Below, piece after piece: positions 25,072 to 33,871 of a stretch of DNA of 33,871 nucleotides (position 1 is its first letter; the number at the start of each line of letters is the position of its first letter). Source of the stretch: Streptococcus ovis DSM 16829 (GTDB lineage Bacteria; Bacillota; Bacilli; Lactobacillales; Streptococcaceae); contig NZ_KB904582.1 in assembly GCF_000380125.1 (NCBI RefSeq), positions 1 to 33,871 of the forward strand. The letters run 5' to 3'. The notes under the pieces are model-generated. The model was not told where the DNA came from. It made no database searches and saw nothing but the letters and a program-made list of their open reading frames with translations. The translations under genes and the position numbers were made by a program.

Positions 25072-25320
25072 TGGCATTAGTGATTTAGTAGCTATGAAGC
25101 TACTAAATACAATGCCATCAACCACTGAATTGGTAGATAAGGAAATACGGTAGTATTTCTACTAATTAGAGTAATTAGAGCAAAGCAAAGAATCTCCGAC
25201 AGAGGTTGGAGAAAAACAAGGGTTAGCTTGTATCGTTTTACTTACTGAAGTGGTAAATAAGAAGCAACGGGAGTCGCTTGCATTATAAGTCTTATGGGAC
25301 TTTTTTAATACTCAAAAAGC
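25070..25320 (+). repeat. Hairpin-rich, partly repeated intergenic region after sufB
   Basis: No gene is visible. A two-part stem (25070-25078 with 25111-25119; 25083-25092 with 25099-25108, loop TATGAA) covers the sufB stop. A second hairpin is GAAATAC / GTATTTC at 25142-25148 and 25153-25159, and a third TCTCCGAC / GTTGGAGA spans about 25193-25212. A degenerate direct repeat starts with ACTGAA at 25124 and 25244, exactly 120 bp apart, matching at 24 of 31 positions. AAGTC / GACTT plus Ts at 25287-25306 is a probable weak terminator. Confidence 0.7.
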
Positions 25321-25378
25321 CCTATAATCTCCAAAGTAGATTTACCCATTATAGAAATTATAGAGCCGAAATAAAAGA

Positions 25379-25408
25379 AAAGGAAAATCTGCTAGGATTT
25401 TCCTTTTT
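25379..25408. terminator. Bidirectional terminator between suf and dacA
   Basis: AAAGGAAAATC (25379-25389) pairs with GATTTTCCTTT (25396-25406) around TGCTAG, with flanking A and T runs. It ends seven bases before the dacA stop. Confidence 0.88.
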
Positions 25409-25414
25409 GATACG

Positions 25415-26671
25415 TTATAAATTCTCATTGACATAACGAATGAATTGATTCCACCAAGAGAGAGGCCAAATAGCTTTTGAAATATCTTTTTCGGCAACCA
25501 TAGTGATTACTTGATGGTTCTTTTCCAGATAACCCTGACCAATTAAATCTTTGTCAACAATTGCTAGTTCACCAAGTGTTGTCCCTTTTTTGAGGGGAGC
25601 ATCTACTGTTTTTTTAGTGACTGTAAAATCCGTTAGAACAGCAGGCTCCATTCCCTTTTTAGCGACAACGAGGAGATCATTTTTTGATACCGCTTTGCTA
25701 ATAGGCTCTTTCCCATTGAAAACAGCAACTTTGCTGCCTTTGTATGACTTCCCCTTATTTACCAAAGGTGACATTGTAAATGTTTGATAGACATAGTCCA
25801 TCAAATCATTGGTTGCAAGAAAACGATTTTCTGGATAGAGTTCACCATCATGGGCATGGAGGACCACCGTGATGATTCGCATGTGATTTTTTTTGGTTGT
25901 TGCGACAAATGAGACCTCTCCGTTTTCTGAAGTGCCAGTCTTCAGGCCATCAACCCCCTCGCGGAAATATAGTCCATCTTCTAGCATTTGATTGGTATTA
26001 TAATAACTGGTACCGGCAAAGTCATAACTGTACTGTGAAGTGATGTCTAGCACTTCTGGATAGTCTAAAATGAGACGTCTTGCAATAAAAGCGACATCTC
26101 TTGCAGACATCTGATTTTCGTCTGATTCTTTAGAATCAGGATAACGATTATCTCCTATATAAATATTATTTAAACCGGTAGCATTCACCAATGTTGCGTG
26201 TTTGATTCCCCAGTCTTGAAGTTTATCTTTCATTTTATCTACAAATGCTGACTCGTTCCCTGAGACAGCTTCGGCTAAAGCAATAGTTGCACTATTGGCC
26301 GAAGTGTTTAGTGATGCCTTCAGTAAGTCGTGCACGGTATATTCTCGAGCATCTAAGTTTACATTGCTCACAGGTGATATCGTTAGTTCAAATGGATAAT
26401 CAGAGATAGGGACGGTTGTATCCAGTGTGAGGTTTCCGTTTTCAACAGCTTCATAGGTCAAATAGGCTGTTAGTAAATTGGTGATTGAAGCGATAGAAAC
26501 AGGAGTCTGCGCCTCTTGTTCATATAATATCTTTCCTGTGTTGACTTCCACAGCAATGGCATGTTTCGCTGGAACTGAAAATTTGTCAGCACTTGCATGT
26601 TGCGAAAAGAATGCTAGACTACTGAATAGAATGGAAACGAAAAAGCAAGTTTTGGTGAAATATGGTCTCAT
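25415..26671 (-). CDS. dacA: DacA (PBP3), D,D-carboxypeptidase with an altered SxxK motif
   Basis: A 418-residue secreted, low-molecular-weight penicillin-binding protein. It has a signal peptide (residues 1-28, ending H-A-S-A-D), the peptidase S11 domain, a PBP5-type C-terminal domain, and an amphipathic C-terminal anchor (W-W-N-Q-F-I-R-Y-V-N-E-N-L). The enzyme normally trims the terminal D-alanine from wall pentapeptides. S-A-N (near 121-123) and K-T-G (G-L-K-T-G-T) are intact, but the first motif reads S62-I-T-N65 where S11 enzymes, including pneumococcal PBP3 as I recall it, have S-x-x-K. The codon is AAT (minus strand, 26479-26477), one base from AAA or AAG. The frame is otherwise undamaged. 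GGAG precedes the start. Confidence 0.93.
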   Translation of the reverse strand: MRPYFTKTCFFVSILFSSLAFFSQHASADKFSVPAKHAIAVEVNTGKILYEQEAQTPVSIASITNLLTAYLTYEAVENGNLTLDTTVPISDYPFELTISPVSNVNLDAREYTVHDLLKASLNTSANSATIALAEAVSGNESAFVDKMKDKLQDWGIKHATLVNATGLNNIYIGDNRYPDSKESDENQMSARDVAFIARRLILDYPEVLDITSQYSYDFAGTSYYNTNQMLEDGLYFREGVDGLKTGTSENGEVSFVATTKKNHMRIITVVLHAHDGELYPENRFLATNDLMDYVYQTFTMSPLVNKGKSYKGSKVAVFNGKEPISKAVSKNDLLVVAKKGMEPAVLTDFTVTKKTVDAPLKKGTTLGELAIVDKDLIGQGYLEKNHQVITMVAEKDISKAIWPLSWWNQFIRYVNENL

Positions 26672-26697
26672 AACGACTCCTTTTATTCTTATACAGT

Positions 26698-26726
26698 ATT
26701 ATAACATAAAAGAAAAAAGGGTGAAA
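26698..26726 (-). promoter_or_regulatory. Promoter of dacA
   Basis: On the minus strand TTTCAC (26726-26721), a 17-bp spacer and TATAAT (26703-26698), 27 bp before the start codon. Confidence 0.75.
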
Positions 26727-26767
26727 AAAACAAAAAAGTCAGAAAATTTCCAAAAAACTAAAATTAC

Positions 26768-26796
26768 TTTACAATTTCAAAGAACAATGATATAAT
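26768..26796 (+). promoter_or_regulatory. Promoter of the ami (opp) operon
   Basis: TTTACA, a 17-bp spacer and TATAAT, 70 bp before ATG 26866, divergent from dacA. GAGGAG is the ribosome site. Confidence 0.8.
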
Positions 26797-26865
26797 CTTG
26801 ATTATACTATTTAAGAATTGTTTAAATTTTGACAATTCGTTATTTTCAAATAGAGGAGACCTTTT

Positions 26866-28836
26866 ATGCAGAAAAGAAAAATTGTGGCTCTTGCTGGTGT
26901 GACTTTGTTATCTGCAGGCTTTTTAGCAGCTTGTGGCAATGCTTCATCTGGCAAATCAGAAGCATCAAGCACTTACTCGTACGTTTATACAGAAGATCCA
27001 ACATCATTGGACTACCTTGCTTATAGTCGTGCACAAATTTCAGATCACGTGACAAACTTTATCGATGGTTTGATGGAAAATGACAAGTATGGTAATCTTG
27101 TTCCATCTCTTGCAGAGGATTGGACAGTGTCAAAAGATGGATTGACGTATACTTATACACTTCGTGATGGTATTAACTGGTACACATCAGATGGTGAAGA
27201 GTACGCACCTGTAACCGCAGAAGACTTCGTAACAGCTTTGAAACATGCTGTAGACGTAAAAGGTGAAGGTCTCTATGTCGTAGAAAACTCTATTAAAGGT
27301 TTGTCAGACTACATGAGTGGTAAGACAACAGACTTCTCAACAGTTGGTGTAAAAGCGATTGATGAGAAAACTGTTCAATATACATTGAACCAGCCTGAAA
27401 GCTACTGGAACTCAAAATTGACAATGGCTGTTATGTTGCCATTGAATGCAGACTTCCTTGAGTCACAAGGTAAAGATTTTGGTAAAGTATCACCAGACGG
27501 TATTCTTTACAATGGCGCTTACTTGATGAGTAGCATGACATCTAAGTCTTCTATTGAATATGAAAAAAATCCTAACTATTGGGATGCAGAAAATGTCAAA
27601 ATTGACAAGATTAAATTAACTTTCTATGATGGTCAAGATCCAGAATCGTTGATTAAAGGATTTAGTGATGGTGACTACACAACTGCTCGTGTATTCCCTA
27701 ACTCTTCTACGTTTGCTGCAGTGAAAAAAGAATACGGCAAAAACATCCGTTATAGCTTACAAGATGGTACGGTTTACTACCGTGTCTTTAACTTGAATCG
27801 TGTGACATACAACCACACCGCTAAAACAACAGATGCACAAAAAGAGTCAACTAAGAAAGCTTTGTTGAACAAAGATTTTCGTCAGTCAATTGCATTTGCT
27901 TGGGATCGTAAAGCTTATACTGCACAAAGTGTTGGAGAAGATGCAGCTGCAAACATCCTCCGTAACATCCTTGTGGCTCCAACCTTTGTAAGTGCAGAAG
28001 CCAAAAACTTTGGTCAATTGACGCAAGAAAAATTGATCACTTATGGTGATGAGTGGGCAAATGTAAACTTGGAAGATGCACAAGACGGTTTCTACAATGC
28101 AGAAAAAGCAAAAACTGAATTTGCAAAAGCAAAAGAAGCTCTTGTTGCTGAAGGAGTTGAATTCCCAATTCATCTTGATGTGCCTGTGAACCAAACAAAC
28201 GAAGTTGGTGTGCAACAAGCATCATCCATGAAGGAATCAATTGAAAAAGCTCTTGGTAAAGAAAATGTAGTAGTTGACCTTCTTCAAATGGGTGATGAAG
28301 AATTCCAAAACGTAGCATTCTACACAGAATCTCCTGATCAGAATGATTATGACTTGTCATATGCAGGCTGGGGACCAGACTACTTGGATCCATCGACTTA
28401 CCTGGATATATTTGCGCCAGGCGGAGCGAGTTTTGACAAGACTGGTATTGCAGTAGATAAAGATACAGCTGTGATTCAACAAGTTGGCTTCGACAAATAT
28501 GCAGAATTGGTTAAAGTCGCAAACGCTGAAAATGCTGATGTAGAAGCTCGTTACAATAAATATGCAGAAGCACAAGCTTGGTTGACCGATAGTGCTATAG
28601 TGATTCCTTATCAATCGCTTGGAGCAACACCGGGTGTAACTAAAGTCGTTCCATTTACAGGAACTGATGGCTGGGTTGGTATCAAGAACTCTGGTTCTTC
28701 ACACTTCAAAGGTATGGAAGTTGGGGATATCGTTGTAGCTGACGAATACTATAAAGCACGTGAAAAATGGTTGGAAGAAAAAGCAAAATCGAACGCAAAA
28801 GCGGAAGAAGAGCTTGCTGACCACGTAGAAAAGTAA
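26866..28836 (+). CDS. amiA: AmiA/OppA-type oligopeptide-binding lipoprotein
   Basis: A 656-residue receptor of an oligopeptide ABC importer. The N-terminus K-R-K-I-V-A-L-A-G-V-T-L-L, followed by the lipobox L-A-A-C-G, predicts lipidation at C23. The SBP_bac_5 domain (about 45-560) begins Y-V-Y-T-E-D-P-T-S-L-D-Y and contains N-G-A-Y near 218. Its length matches pneumococcal AmiA. It binds nutrient peptides and, in species with ComRS, the XIP pheromone. Codon use looks that of a highly expressed gene. First gene of amiACDEF. Confidence 0.93.
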   Translation: MQKRKIVALAGVTLLSAGFLAACGNASSGKSEASSTYSYVYTEDPTSLDYLAYSRAQISDHVTNFIDGLMENDKYGNLVPSLAEDWTVSKDGLTYTYTLRDGINWYTSDGEEYAPVTAEDFVTALKHAVDVKGEGLYVVENSIKGLSDYMSGKTTDFSTVGVKAIDEKTVQYTLNQPESYWNSKLTMAVMLPLNADFLESQGKDFGKVSPDGILYNGAYLMSSMTSKSSIEYEKNPNYWDAENVKIDKIKLTFYDGQDPESLIKGFSDGDYTTARVFPNSSTFAAVKKEYGKNIRYSLQDGTVYYRVFNLNRVTYNHTAKTTDAQKESTKKALLNKDFRQSIAFAWDRKAYTAQSVGEDAAANILRNILVAPTFVSAEAKNFGQLTQEKLITYGDEWANVNLEDAQDGFYNAEKAKTEFAKAKEALVAEGVEFPIHLDVPVNQTNEVGVQQASSMKESIEKALGKENVVVDLLQMGDEEFQNVAFYTESPDQNDYDLSYAGWGPDYLDPSTYLDIFAPGGASFDKTGIAVDKDTAVIQQVGFDKYAELVKVANAENADVEARYNKYAEAQAWLTDSAIVIPYQSLGATPGVTKVVPFTGTDGWVGIKNSGSSHFKGMEVGDIVVADEYYKAREKWLEEKAKSNAKAEEELADHVEK

Positions 28837-28857
28837 AGGACTTTTAAGAACTTTTCC

Positions 28858-28896
28858 AAGAGGACTTTCTCTATAAGTTTTAGAGAAAGTCCTCTT
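28858..28896 (+). terminator. Long intercistronic hairpin between amiA and amiC (attenuator or stabiliser)
   Basis: A perfect 15-bp stem (AAGAGGACTTTCTCT 28858-28872 with AGAGAAAGTCCTCTT 28882-28896) with no T-run after it. Such stems usually protect or partly terminate the receptor mRNA so that the binding protein outnumbers the permease. Confidence 0.75.
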
Positions 28897-28918
28897 GAGA
28901 TTTGGAGGAAAAATTGCA

Positions 28919-30424
28919 ATGAAAAAGTATGTTTTCATGCGTATCTTGCGTTCCCTTCTCTCTCTTTTTCTTGTAACTACTTTGATTTATACCATCATCT
29001 ATACGATGGTGCCAAGGAAAAAGATTTTTGATAAGGATCCGCTATATGCGAAAATGACTGCTAAACCGGATATAAAGACAAATTATATTAATACTGTCTA
29101 TGAAAAAATGGGCTACATAGAGTATCTCGATACCAAGGAGCTTAAGGAAGCTGCGGAAAAAATTGATAGTAGTGTAACAACAGCAGGTACTGCTAAAAAC
29201 AAAGCTATTTACAAAAAATGGGAAGCGGAAAAAGGAAACGGCTGGGTTGTTGGTCGTTTTACAGACAGCAAAGAATTTTATGCAACACGAGAAATTCCTA
29301 TTACACAACGGATTTTTGAGTTTTATGGAAATTTAATTCAAATTGATCATAAAAATAAAATTCAAGACCCTAAAAACCCAGACCTCGAAAGATATATCCG
29401 TGTTGAAAATGATCCATCTATTGGTTGGTCAGTAGTTGGTTCTGGTACAGAGCATAAGTATCTTTTGTATTTCAATAGTCAATTCCCGTTTGTACATCAA
29501 AACTTTGTTACTTTTAATATGGGGGTTTCATATCCTACGTATGCCAATATTGATGTATTGGAAGTTTTGACACAAGGGCAGGGTAAGAAGGAATTAACAG
29601 AAGTAACCTTCCCAACTGGTGTTACAAAACAAACCTCTATTGATATCTATAGCCGGACGTATAAATCACCTTCTTCTGCTGATGCAAAAGACAAGGCAAA
29701 TTTCGGCGAAGGGGACGCCTATACAGCAACAAAAGCAAAATATAGAGAACCATCTATGTTAGTGAACTCTTCTATTATTGGACTAATCGGTATCTGTATT
29801 GCTTATGCAATTGGTTTACCGCTTGGAACCTTGATGGCTCGCTATAAGAATAAATGGTTTGATAATGCTTCAACAGCAACATTAAGTTTCTTAATGGCCT
29901 TGCCATCTATCGCTTTTGTATATATTTTCCGATTGTTACTCGGTAAATTATTTAATCTACCAGATACTTTCCCAGCGCTTGGTGCGGAAGATCCACGTTC
30001 TTATGTTTTGCCATCTATTCTGTTAGGACTTCTAAGTGTTCCGAACATTGCTATTTGGTTCCGTCGGTATGTATTGGACTTACAGTCAAGTGATTTTGTC
30101 CGTTTTGCACGTGCCAAAGGATTGTCTGAAAGAGAAATCTCGCAACATCACGTCTTCAAAAATGCAATGGTACCTGTTGTAGTTGGTATTCCAAGTTCAG
30201 TACTCTTAGTTATCACTGGGGCGACATTTACTGAATCAGTGTTTGCTTTTCCAGGTATGGGTAAGATGTTGATTGATTCGATTAAAGTGGCCAATAATAC
30301 TATGGTTGTGGCTCTAAGCTTTATCTTTGCAGCCCTATCTATTTTTGCCCTTTTATTGGGTGACTTGTTGATGACAGTAGTTGATCCACGTATTAAATTA
30401 ACAAATAAAAAAGGAGGTAAATGA
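28919..30424 (+). CDS. amiC: AmiC/OppB-type oligopeptide permease subunit
   Basis: A 501-residue membrane protein. One helix (about residues 10-30) is followed by a large extracellular domain (about 33-280) characteristic of AmiC rather than shorter OppB proteins (about 310 residues), then five helices with the EAA motif R-A-K-G-L-S-E near 395-401. It ends D-P-R-I-K-L-T. The start ATG 28919 has GGAGG ten bases before it. It pairs with the next gene product to form the channel. Confidence 0.93.
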   Translation: MKKYVFMRILRSLLSLFLVTTLIYTIIYTMVPRKKIFDKDPLYAKMTAKPDIKTNYINTVYEKMGYIEYLDTKELKEAAEKIDSSVTTAGTAKNKAIYKKWEAEKGNGWVVGRFTDSKEFYATREIPITQRIFEFYGNLIQIDHKNKIQDPKNPDLERYIRVENDPSIGWSVVGSGTEHKYLLYFNSQFPFVHQNFVTFNMGVSYPTYANIDVLEVLTQGQGKKELTEVTFPTGVTKQTSIDIYSRTYKSPSSADAKDKANFGEGDAYTATKAKYREPSMLVNSSIIGLIGICIAYAIGLPLGTLMARYKNKWFDNASTATLSFLMALPSIAFVYIFRLLLGKLFNLPDTFPALGAEDPRSYVLPSILLGLLSVPNIAIWFRRYVLDLQSSDFVRFARAKGLSEREISQHHVFKNAMVPVVVGIPSSVLLVITGATFTESVFAFPGMGKMLIDSIKVANNTMVVALSFIFAALSIFALLLGDLLMTVVDPRIKLTNKKGGK

Positions 30425-31350
30425 TGTCGTTGATTGATAAAAGTAAATTTCAATTTGTAAAACGGGATGATTTTGCCTCTGAAGTTATTGACGCCCCTGC
30501 CTATTCTTATTGGAAGACAGTGCTTCGCCAATTCTTGAGAAAAAAATCAACCATCGTGATGTTGGTTATTCTGATTGCGATTGTGCTGATGAGTTTCATC
30601 TATCCAATGTTTGCTAATTATGATTTCAATGACGTAAGTAAGATTAATGATTTTTCTGCTCGTTTTAATTGGCCAAATTCGAAGTATTGGTTTGGTACGG
30701 ACGGAAATGGCCAGTCTCTCTTTGATGGTGTTTGGTACGGCGCACGTAACTCTATCATCATTGCGTTGATTGCGACAGTCATCAACTTGACGATTGGAAT
30801 TATTGTTGGTGGCTTCTGGGGCATCTCAAAGACAGTTGATATGGTCATGATGGAAGTTTACAATATCATTTCAAACATCCCTTATCTCCTCATCATTATT
30901 GTCTTGATTTATGCTTTGGGAGCTGGTTTCTGGAATTTAATTTTAGCCTTCTGTTTGACGGGTTGGATTGGTGTAGCGTATTCTATCCGTGTCCAAATTA
31001 TGCGCTATCGTGACTTAGAGTATAACCTCGCCAGTCGTACATTAGGGACTTCTAACTTTAAATTGGTGATTAAAAACCTCTTACCACAATTAGTTTCTGT
31101 AATCGTGACCCAAGCTTCACAAAGTCTCCCTGGTTATATTTCATCGGAAGCCTTTCTATCTTATTTCGGTATTGGACTTCCTGTGACTGTACCAAGTTTA
31201 GGGCGTTTGATTTCTAAGTATGCACAAAACGTAACAACAAATGCTTACCTATTCTGGATTCCACTAACAGCGCTAGTTCTTGTTTCGCTGTCACTTTTCA
31301 TCGTCGGTCAAAACCTTTCTGATGCAAGTGACCCACGTACACATAGATAA
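30424..31350 (+). CDS. amiD: AmiD/OppC-type oligopeptide permease subunit
   Basis: A 308-residue membrane protein with a cytosolic N-terminus ([12 protein letters not shown]), six helices, and the EAA-type loop A-S-R-T-L-G-T. Two adjacent ATGs exist (30421 and 30424); the second is chosen because it gives a six-base spacing to GGAGG (30413-30417) and matches the AmiD start M-S-x-I-D-K. Either way it abuts or overlaps the amiC stop, so the two are coupled. Confidence 0.93.
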   Translation: MSLIDKSKFQFVKRDDFASEVIDAPAYSYWKTVLRQFLRKKSTIVMLVILIAIVLMSFIYPMFANYDFNDVSKINDFSARFNWPNSKYWFGTDGNGQSLFDGVWYGARNSIIIALIATVINLTIGIIVGGFWGISKTVDMVMMEVYNIISNIPYLLIIIVLIYALGAGFWNLILAFCLTGWIGVAYSIRVQIMRYRDLEYNLASRTLGTSNFKLVIKNLLPQLVSVIVTQASQSLPGYISSEAFLSYFGIGLPVTVPSLGRLISKYAQNVTTNAYLFWIPLTALVLVSLSLFIVGQNLSDASDPRTHR

Positions 31351-31359
31351 GGAGTCAAT

Positions 31360-32424
31360 ATGACAAATCAAAAAAATGTAATATTAACTGCCCAAGATGT
31401 GGTCGTGGAATTTGATGTTCGTGACCGTGTGTTGACGGCTATCAGAGGAGTTTCTCTCGAGCTTGTAGAAGGAGAAGTTCTGGCATTAGTCGGAGAATCT
31501 GGATCAGGAAAATCAGTTTTGACAAAAACGTTCACTGGTATGTTGGAAGAGAATGGTCGCATTGCGTCAGGAAAAATCACTTACCGTGGTCAGGACTTAA
31601 CAGAAGTAAAATCAAATAAAGATTGGCAAAATATTCGTGGATCGAAGATTGCAACCATCTTCCAAGATCCAATGACAAGTTTAAATCCTATTGTTACTAT
31701 TGGTAAACAAATCACAGAAGTGATTATCAAGCATCAAGGTGTTTCGGCAAAAGATGCAGAAGCATTGGCAATTGATTACATGGAAAAAGTTGGAATTCCC
31801 GATGCTAAAAAACGTTTTAATGAATACCCATTCCAATATTCAGGTGGTATGCGCCAACGGATTGTTATTGCAATTGCTTTAGCTTGTAGACCGGATGTAT
31901 TAATTTGTGACGAGCCTACCACTGCACTTGATGTAACGATTCAAGCACAAATCCTAGATCTCTTGAAGTCATTACAAAAAGAATATAATTTTACGACAAT
32001 TTTTATTACGCACGACCTTGGAGTTGTTGCAAGTATTGCAGATAAAGTAGCGGTAATGTACGCAGGTGAAGTAATCGAGTATGGAACGGTAGAAGATATC
32101 TTCTATGATCCTCGCCATCCATATACTTGGAGCTTGTTGTCCAGTCTTCCACAGTTAGCGGATGCTAGTGGTGAATTGTACTCAATTCCGGGCACACCGC
32201 CATCACTTTATACTCCTGTTGTTGGTGATGCATTTGCTCCTCGTTCAGAGTTTGCTATGCAAATCGATTTTGAAGAAAAATCGCCAGTATTTTCTGTAAG
32301 TGATACTCATTGGGCGAAGACTTGGCTTCTTCATCCAGAAGCACCAAAAGTTGAGAAACCTGAGATGATTCGTGACTTACATGAAAAAATAAAGCAAAAA
32401 ATGTTGACAGAAGAAATTAAATAG
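31360..32424 (+). CDS. amiE: AmiE/OppD-type ATPase
   Basis: A 354-residue cytosolic ATPase. Walker A G-E-S-G-S-G-K-S-V (about 45-53), signature Y-S-G-G-M-R-Q-R, Walker B L-I-C-D-E-P-T-T-A-L-D and switch H in I-T-H-D-L-G are intact; the C-terminal oligopeptide-family extension (H-P-Y-T-W-S-L-L, P-G-T-P-P-S) follows. The usual cysteine-rich cluster-binding motif of enteric OppD is absent, as is common in streptococci. Starts nine bases after amiD, with AAGGAG. Confidence 0.94.
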   Translation: MTNQKNVILTAQDVVVEFDVRDRVLTAIRGVSLELVEGEVLALVGESGSGKSVLTKTFTGMLEENGRIASGKITYRGQDLTEVKSNKDWQNIRGSKIATIFQDPMTSLNPIVTIGKQITEVIIKHQGVSAKDAEALAIDYMEKVGIPDAKKRFNEYPFQYSGGMRQRIVIAIALACRPDVLICDEPTTALDVTIQAQILDLLKSLQKEYNFTTIFITHDLGVVASIADKVAVMYAGEVIEYGTVEDIFYDPRHPYTWSLLSSLPQLADASGELYSIPGTPPSLYTPVVGDAFAPRSEFAMQIDFEEKSPVFSVSDTHWAKTWLLHPEAPKVEKPEMIRDLHEKIKQKMLTEEIK

Positions 32425-32433
32425 GAGGAAGAA

Positions 32434-33360
32434 ATGACTGAAAAATTAGTTGAAATTAAAGATTTAGAAATTTCTTTCGGTCATGGCAATAAAAAGTTTG
32501 TTGCTGTGAAAAATGCTAATTTCTTTATCAATAAAGGTGAAACATTCTCTTTAGTTGGAGAATCTGGTTCAGGTAAAACAACCATTGGCCGAGCAATCAT
32601 TGGGTTAAATGATACAAGTAGTGGGGATATTCTTTACAAAGGTGAAAAAATTAACGGGAAAAAATCTCGCGAAAAAGAACGAGAATTAATTCGTAAAATT
32701 CAGATGATTTTCCAAGATCCTGCTGCCAGTCTAAATGAACGTGCAACAGTTGATTATATTATCTCTGAAGGTCTTTACAACTTCAAATTGTATGAAAACG
32801 AAGAAGATCGAAAAGAAAAAGTTCGTAAAATTATCAATGAAGTTGGATTACTGGCAGAACACTTGACTCGTTACCCACATGAGTTCTCAGGTGGACAACG
32901 CCAGCGTATCGGAATTGCCCGTGCACTTGTAATGCAGCCAGAACTTGTTATTGCAGATGAACCAATCTCCGCTTTGGATGTCTCGGTTCGTGCTCAGGTT
33001 TTGAATCTATTGAAGCAATTTCAAGCAGAGCTTGGTTTGACCTATTTGTTTATTGCCCATGACCTTTCTGTTGTTCGCTTTATTTCAGATCGTATTGCAG
33101 TTATCCATAAAGGGATTATTGTTGAAGTAGCTGAAACGGAAGAACTCTTCCGCAATCCAATCCATCCTTATACACGATCACTTTTGTCCGCTGTTCCAAT
33201 TCCAGATCCTATTTTGGAACGTCAGAAGAAATTAGTCGTGTATAATCCTGATGATCATGATTACAGTGTGGACCAGCCTAAAATGGTTGAAATTAAACCA
33301 GGTCACTTTGTCTGGTGCAATTCAGCAGAAGAAGCACAATATAGAAAAGAATTCCTGTAA
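32434..33360 (+). CDS. amiF: AmiF/OppF-type ATPase
   Basis: A 308-residue ATPase, partner of AmiE. Walker [10 protein letters not shown] (about 42-50), signature F-S-G-G-Q-R-Q-R, Walker [12 protein letters not shown], switch I-A-H-D-L-S. C-terminal [12 protein letters not shown] is the family extension. AGGAGG precedes ATG 32434. Last gene of the operon; a terminator follows. Confidence 0.94.
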   Translation: MTEKLVEIKDLEISFGHGNKKFVAVKNANFFINKGETFSLVGESGSGKTTIGRAIIGLNDTSSGDILYKGEKINGKKSREKERELIRKIQMIFQDPAASLNERATVDYIISEGLYNFKLYENEEDRKEKVRKIINEVGLLAEHLTRYPHEFSGGQRQRIGIARALVMQPELVIADEPISALDVSVRAQVLNLLKQFQAELGLTYLFIAHDLSVVRFISDRIAVIHKGIIVEVAETEELFRNPIHPYTRSLLSAVPIPDPILERQKKLVVYNPDDHDYSVDQPKMVEIKPGHFVWCNSAEEAQYRKEFL

Positions 33361-33379
33361 CCCTGATATCGTATATTGT

Positions 33380-33408
33380 GAGAAGACTAGAATGGTCTTC
33401 TCCTTTTT
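33380..33408 (+). terminator. Terminator of the ami operon
   Basis: GAGAAGAC (33380-33387) pairs with GTCTTCTC (33395-33402), then a run of Ts. Confidence 0.9.
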
Positions 33409-33543
33409 TATGGGATACTTCTTCCGGAAAAATTTCATAGCTACCATCAGCCCTAGTAAACCTCAAATTGCAAAGATTTAAAGTTTTTTCCTTAAGTTAT
33501 CACGAAGTGAGAGAAAAGACCTTATAAGAAAATAGGAAAAGTT

Positions 33544-33572
33544 CCGGAATAAAAAAATTCCGGGCTTTTTTT
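33544..33572 (+). terminator. Second terminator directly before the comX promoter
   Basis: CCGGAAT (33544-33550) pairs with ATTCCGG (33557-33563) around six As, followed by a T-run at 33566-33572. It ends ten bases before the ComR-type box and would shield comX from read-through. The 135 bp between the two terminators hold no gene. Confidence 0.85.
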
Positions 33573-33581
33573 AAAAGAAGA

Positions 33582-33614
33582 AGGACAAAAATGTCCTGTA
33601 CGAACCCTTATGTA
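33582..33614 (+). promoter_or_regulatory. ComR-type (ECom) box and -10 element of comX
   Basis: AGGACA (33582-33587), AAAA, TGTCCT (33592-33597) is a perfect palindrome of the GACA-N4-TGTC type bound by ComR-XIP in ComRS streptococci. Its centre is about 20 bp upstream of TATGTA (33609-33614), a usable -10. No -35 box is present, as expected of an activator-dependent promoter. Confidence 0.82.
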
Positions 33615-33645
33615 GGAAGTAGACTAGAGAGGAAGGAGTGGAAAG

Positions 33646-33871
33646 ATGGAATTTAAGACAATCTATTCAAAGGTAAGCGGGATAGTGGAGAAAGCCCGGA
33701 AGGAATACTACGTGAAGTCATGGGAGCACGAGGATTGGGAACAAGAAGGGATGCTGGTATTGTATGAATTACTATCAAGCGATGCAAGCATCACGGAAGA
33801 CATGAGTCGCTTATATGTGTACTATAAGGTTAAGTTCCGGAATCACGTAAAAGACAAGATACGGCGCCAAG
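33646..33871 (+). CDS. comX: ComX (SigX), competence sigma factor, 5' part only
   Basis: The first 75 codons are present; the gene runs off the end of the window. It reads M-E-F-K-T-I-Y-S-K-V... then W-E-H-E-D-W-E-Q-E-G-M-L-V-L-Y-E-L-L, the conserved core-binding segment of streptococcal ComX, and V-Y-Y-K-V-K-F-R-N-H-V-K-D. AAGGAG lies seven bases before ATG 33646. ComX directs RNA polymerase to CIN-box promoters of DNA uptake genes. It follows the pheromone importer and stands behind a ComR box; MecA, encoded at 17853, targets it for degradation in related species. No frameshift so far. Confidence 0.93.
   Translation, partial: MEFKTIYSKVSGIVEKARKEYYVKSWEHEDWEQEGMLVLYELLSSDASITEDMSRLYVYYKVKFRNHVKDKIRRQ

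Noticed and set aside
27886-28614. Several minus-strand frames of 85-118 codons inside amiA
   Set aside because: They arise from the codon pattern of a highly expressed gene read backward; composition is rich in Cys, Phe, Leu and Gln with no recognisable motif.
33251-33481. 76-codon frame overlapping the end of amiF
   Set aside because: It lies mostly inside amiF in another frame, has no ribosome site and crosses the ami terminator.

Overview
The window looks like chromosomal DNA of a Streptococcus, most likely S. suis or a close relative. This is inferred from gene families and order (sufCDSUB, an amiACDEF-type oligopeptide permease running into comX, mecA-rgpG, a fused glnP with glnQ), low GC, AGGAGG ribosome sites and TTGACA/TATAAT promoters. 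No database was consulted.

Positions 1-9131 look like the right-hand part of an integrated defence island. It holds the tail of one hsdS, a tyrosine recombinase (94-1080), the 5' half of a second hsdS (1094-1630, + strand) and, on the opposite strand, the matching 3' half (1615-2246). A 17-bp inverted repeat (1605-1621 / 2230-2246) brackets the 3' half. Flipping the segment would fuse the halves in frame into a 380-residue HsdS. A two-gene Thoeris-like system follows immediately: a membrane-anchored macro-domain protein and a TIR protein. Next come hsdR, an AlbA_2/ATPase-fold regulator-like gene, a 10-bp tandem repeat, a bidirectional terminator, and an AbrB-type antitoxin with a Doc/Fic toxin. 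No hsdM is present; it is presumably left of the window. The island ends at 9081-9131, a 51-bp copy of the 3' end of ribosomal protein gene rpsI, which reads as an attachment site. A second 13-bp copy of the core lies 158 bp further on.

Positions 9132-25414 are ordinary streptococcal backbone: a DUF554 membrane protein, a 39-residue basic protein, a PPOX-fold protein, a PrsW-like protease, an SPFH protein, a 69-residue conserved-looking protein, an intergenic inverted repeat, glnQ and a fused glnPH on the minus strand, then uppP, mecA-rgpG and sufCDSUB. The stretch after sufB is full of hairpins and degenerate repeats but has no gene.

Positions 25415-33871 carry dacA (PBP3) on the minus strand, whose SxxK motif reads S-I-T-N, so the catalytic lysine appears to be replaced. 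The five-gene amiACDEF operon follows, then the first 75 codons of comX behind a ComR-type palindrome. In related streptococci Ami imports the XIP pheromone that activates ComR and so comX, which makes this adjacency functionally sensible.

The strongest leads are the invertible hsdS cassette directly abutting a Thoeris operon inside a restriction locus, the rpsI att scar, and the SITN motif in DacA.
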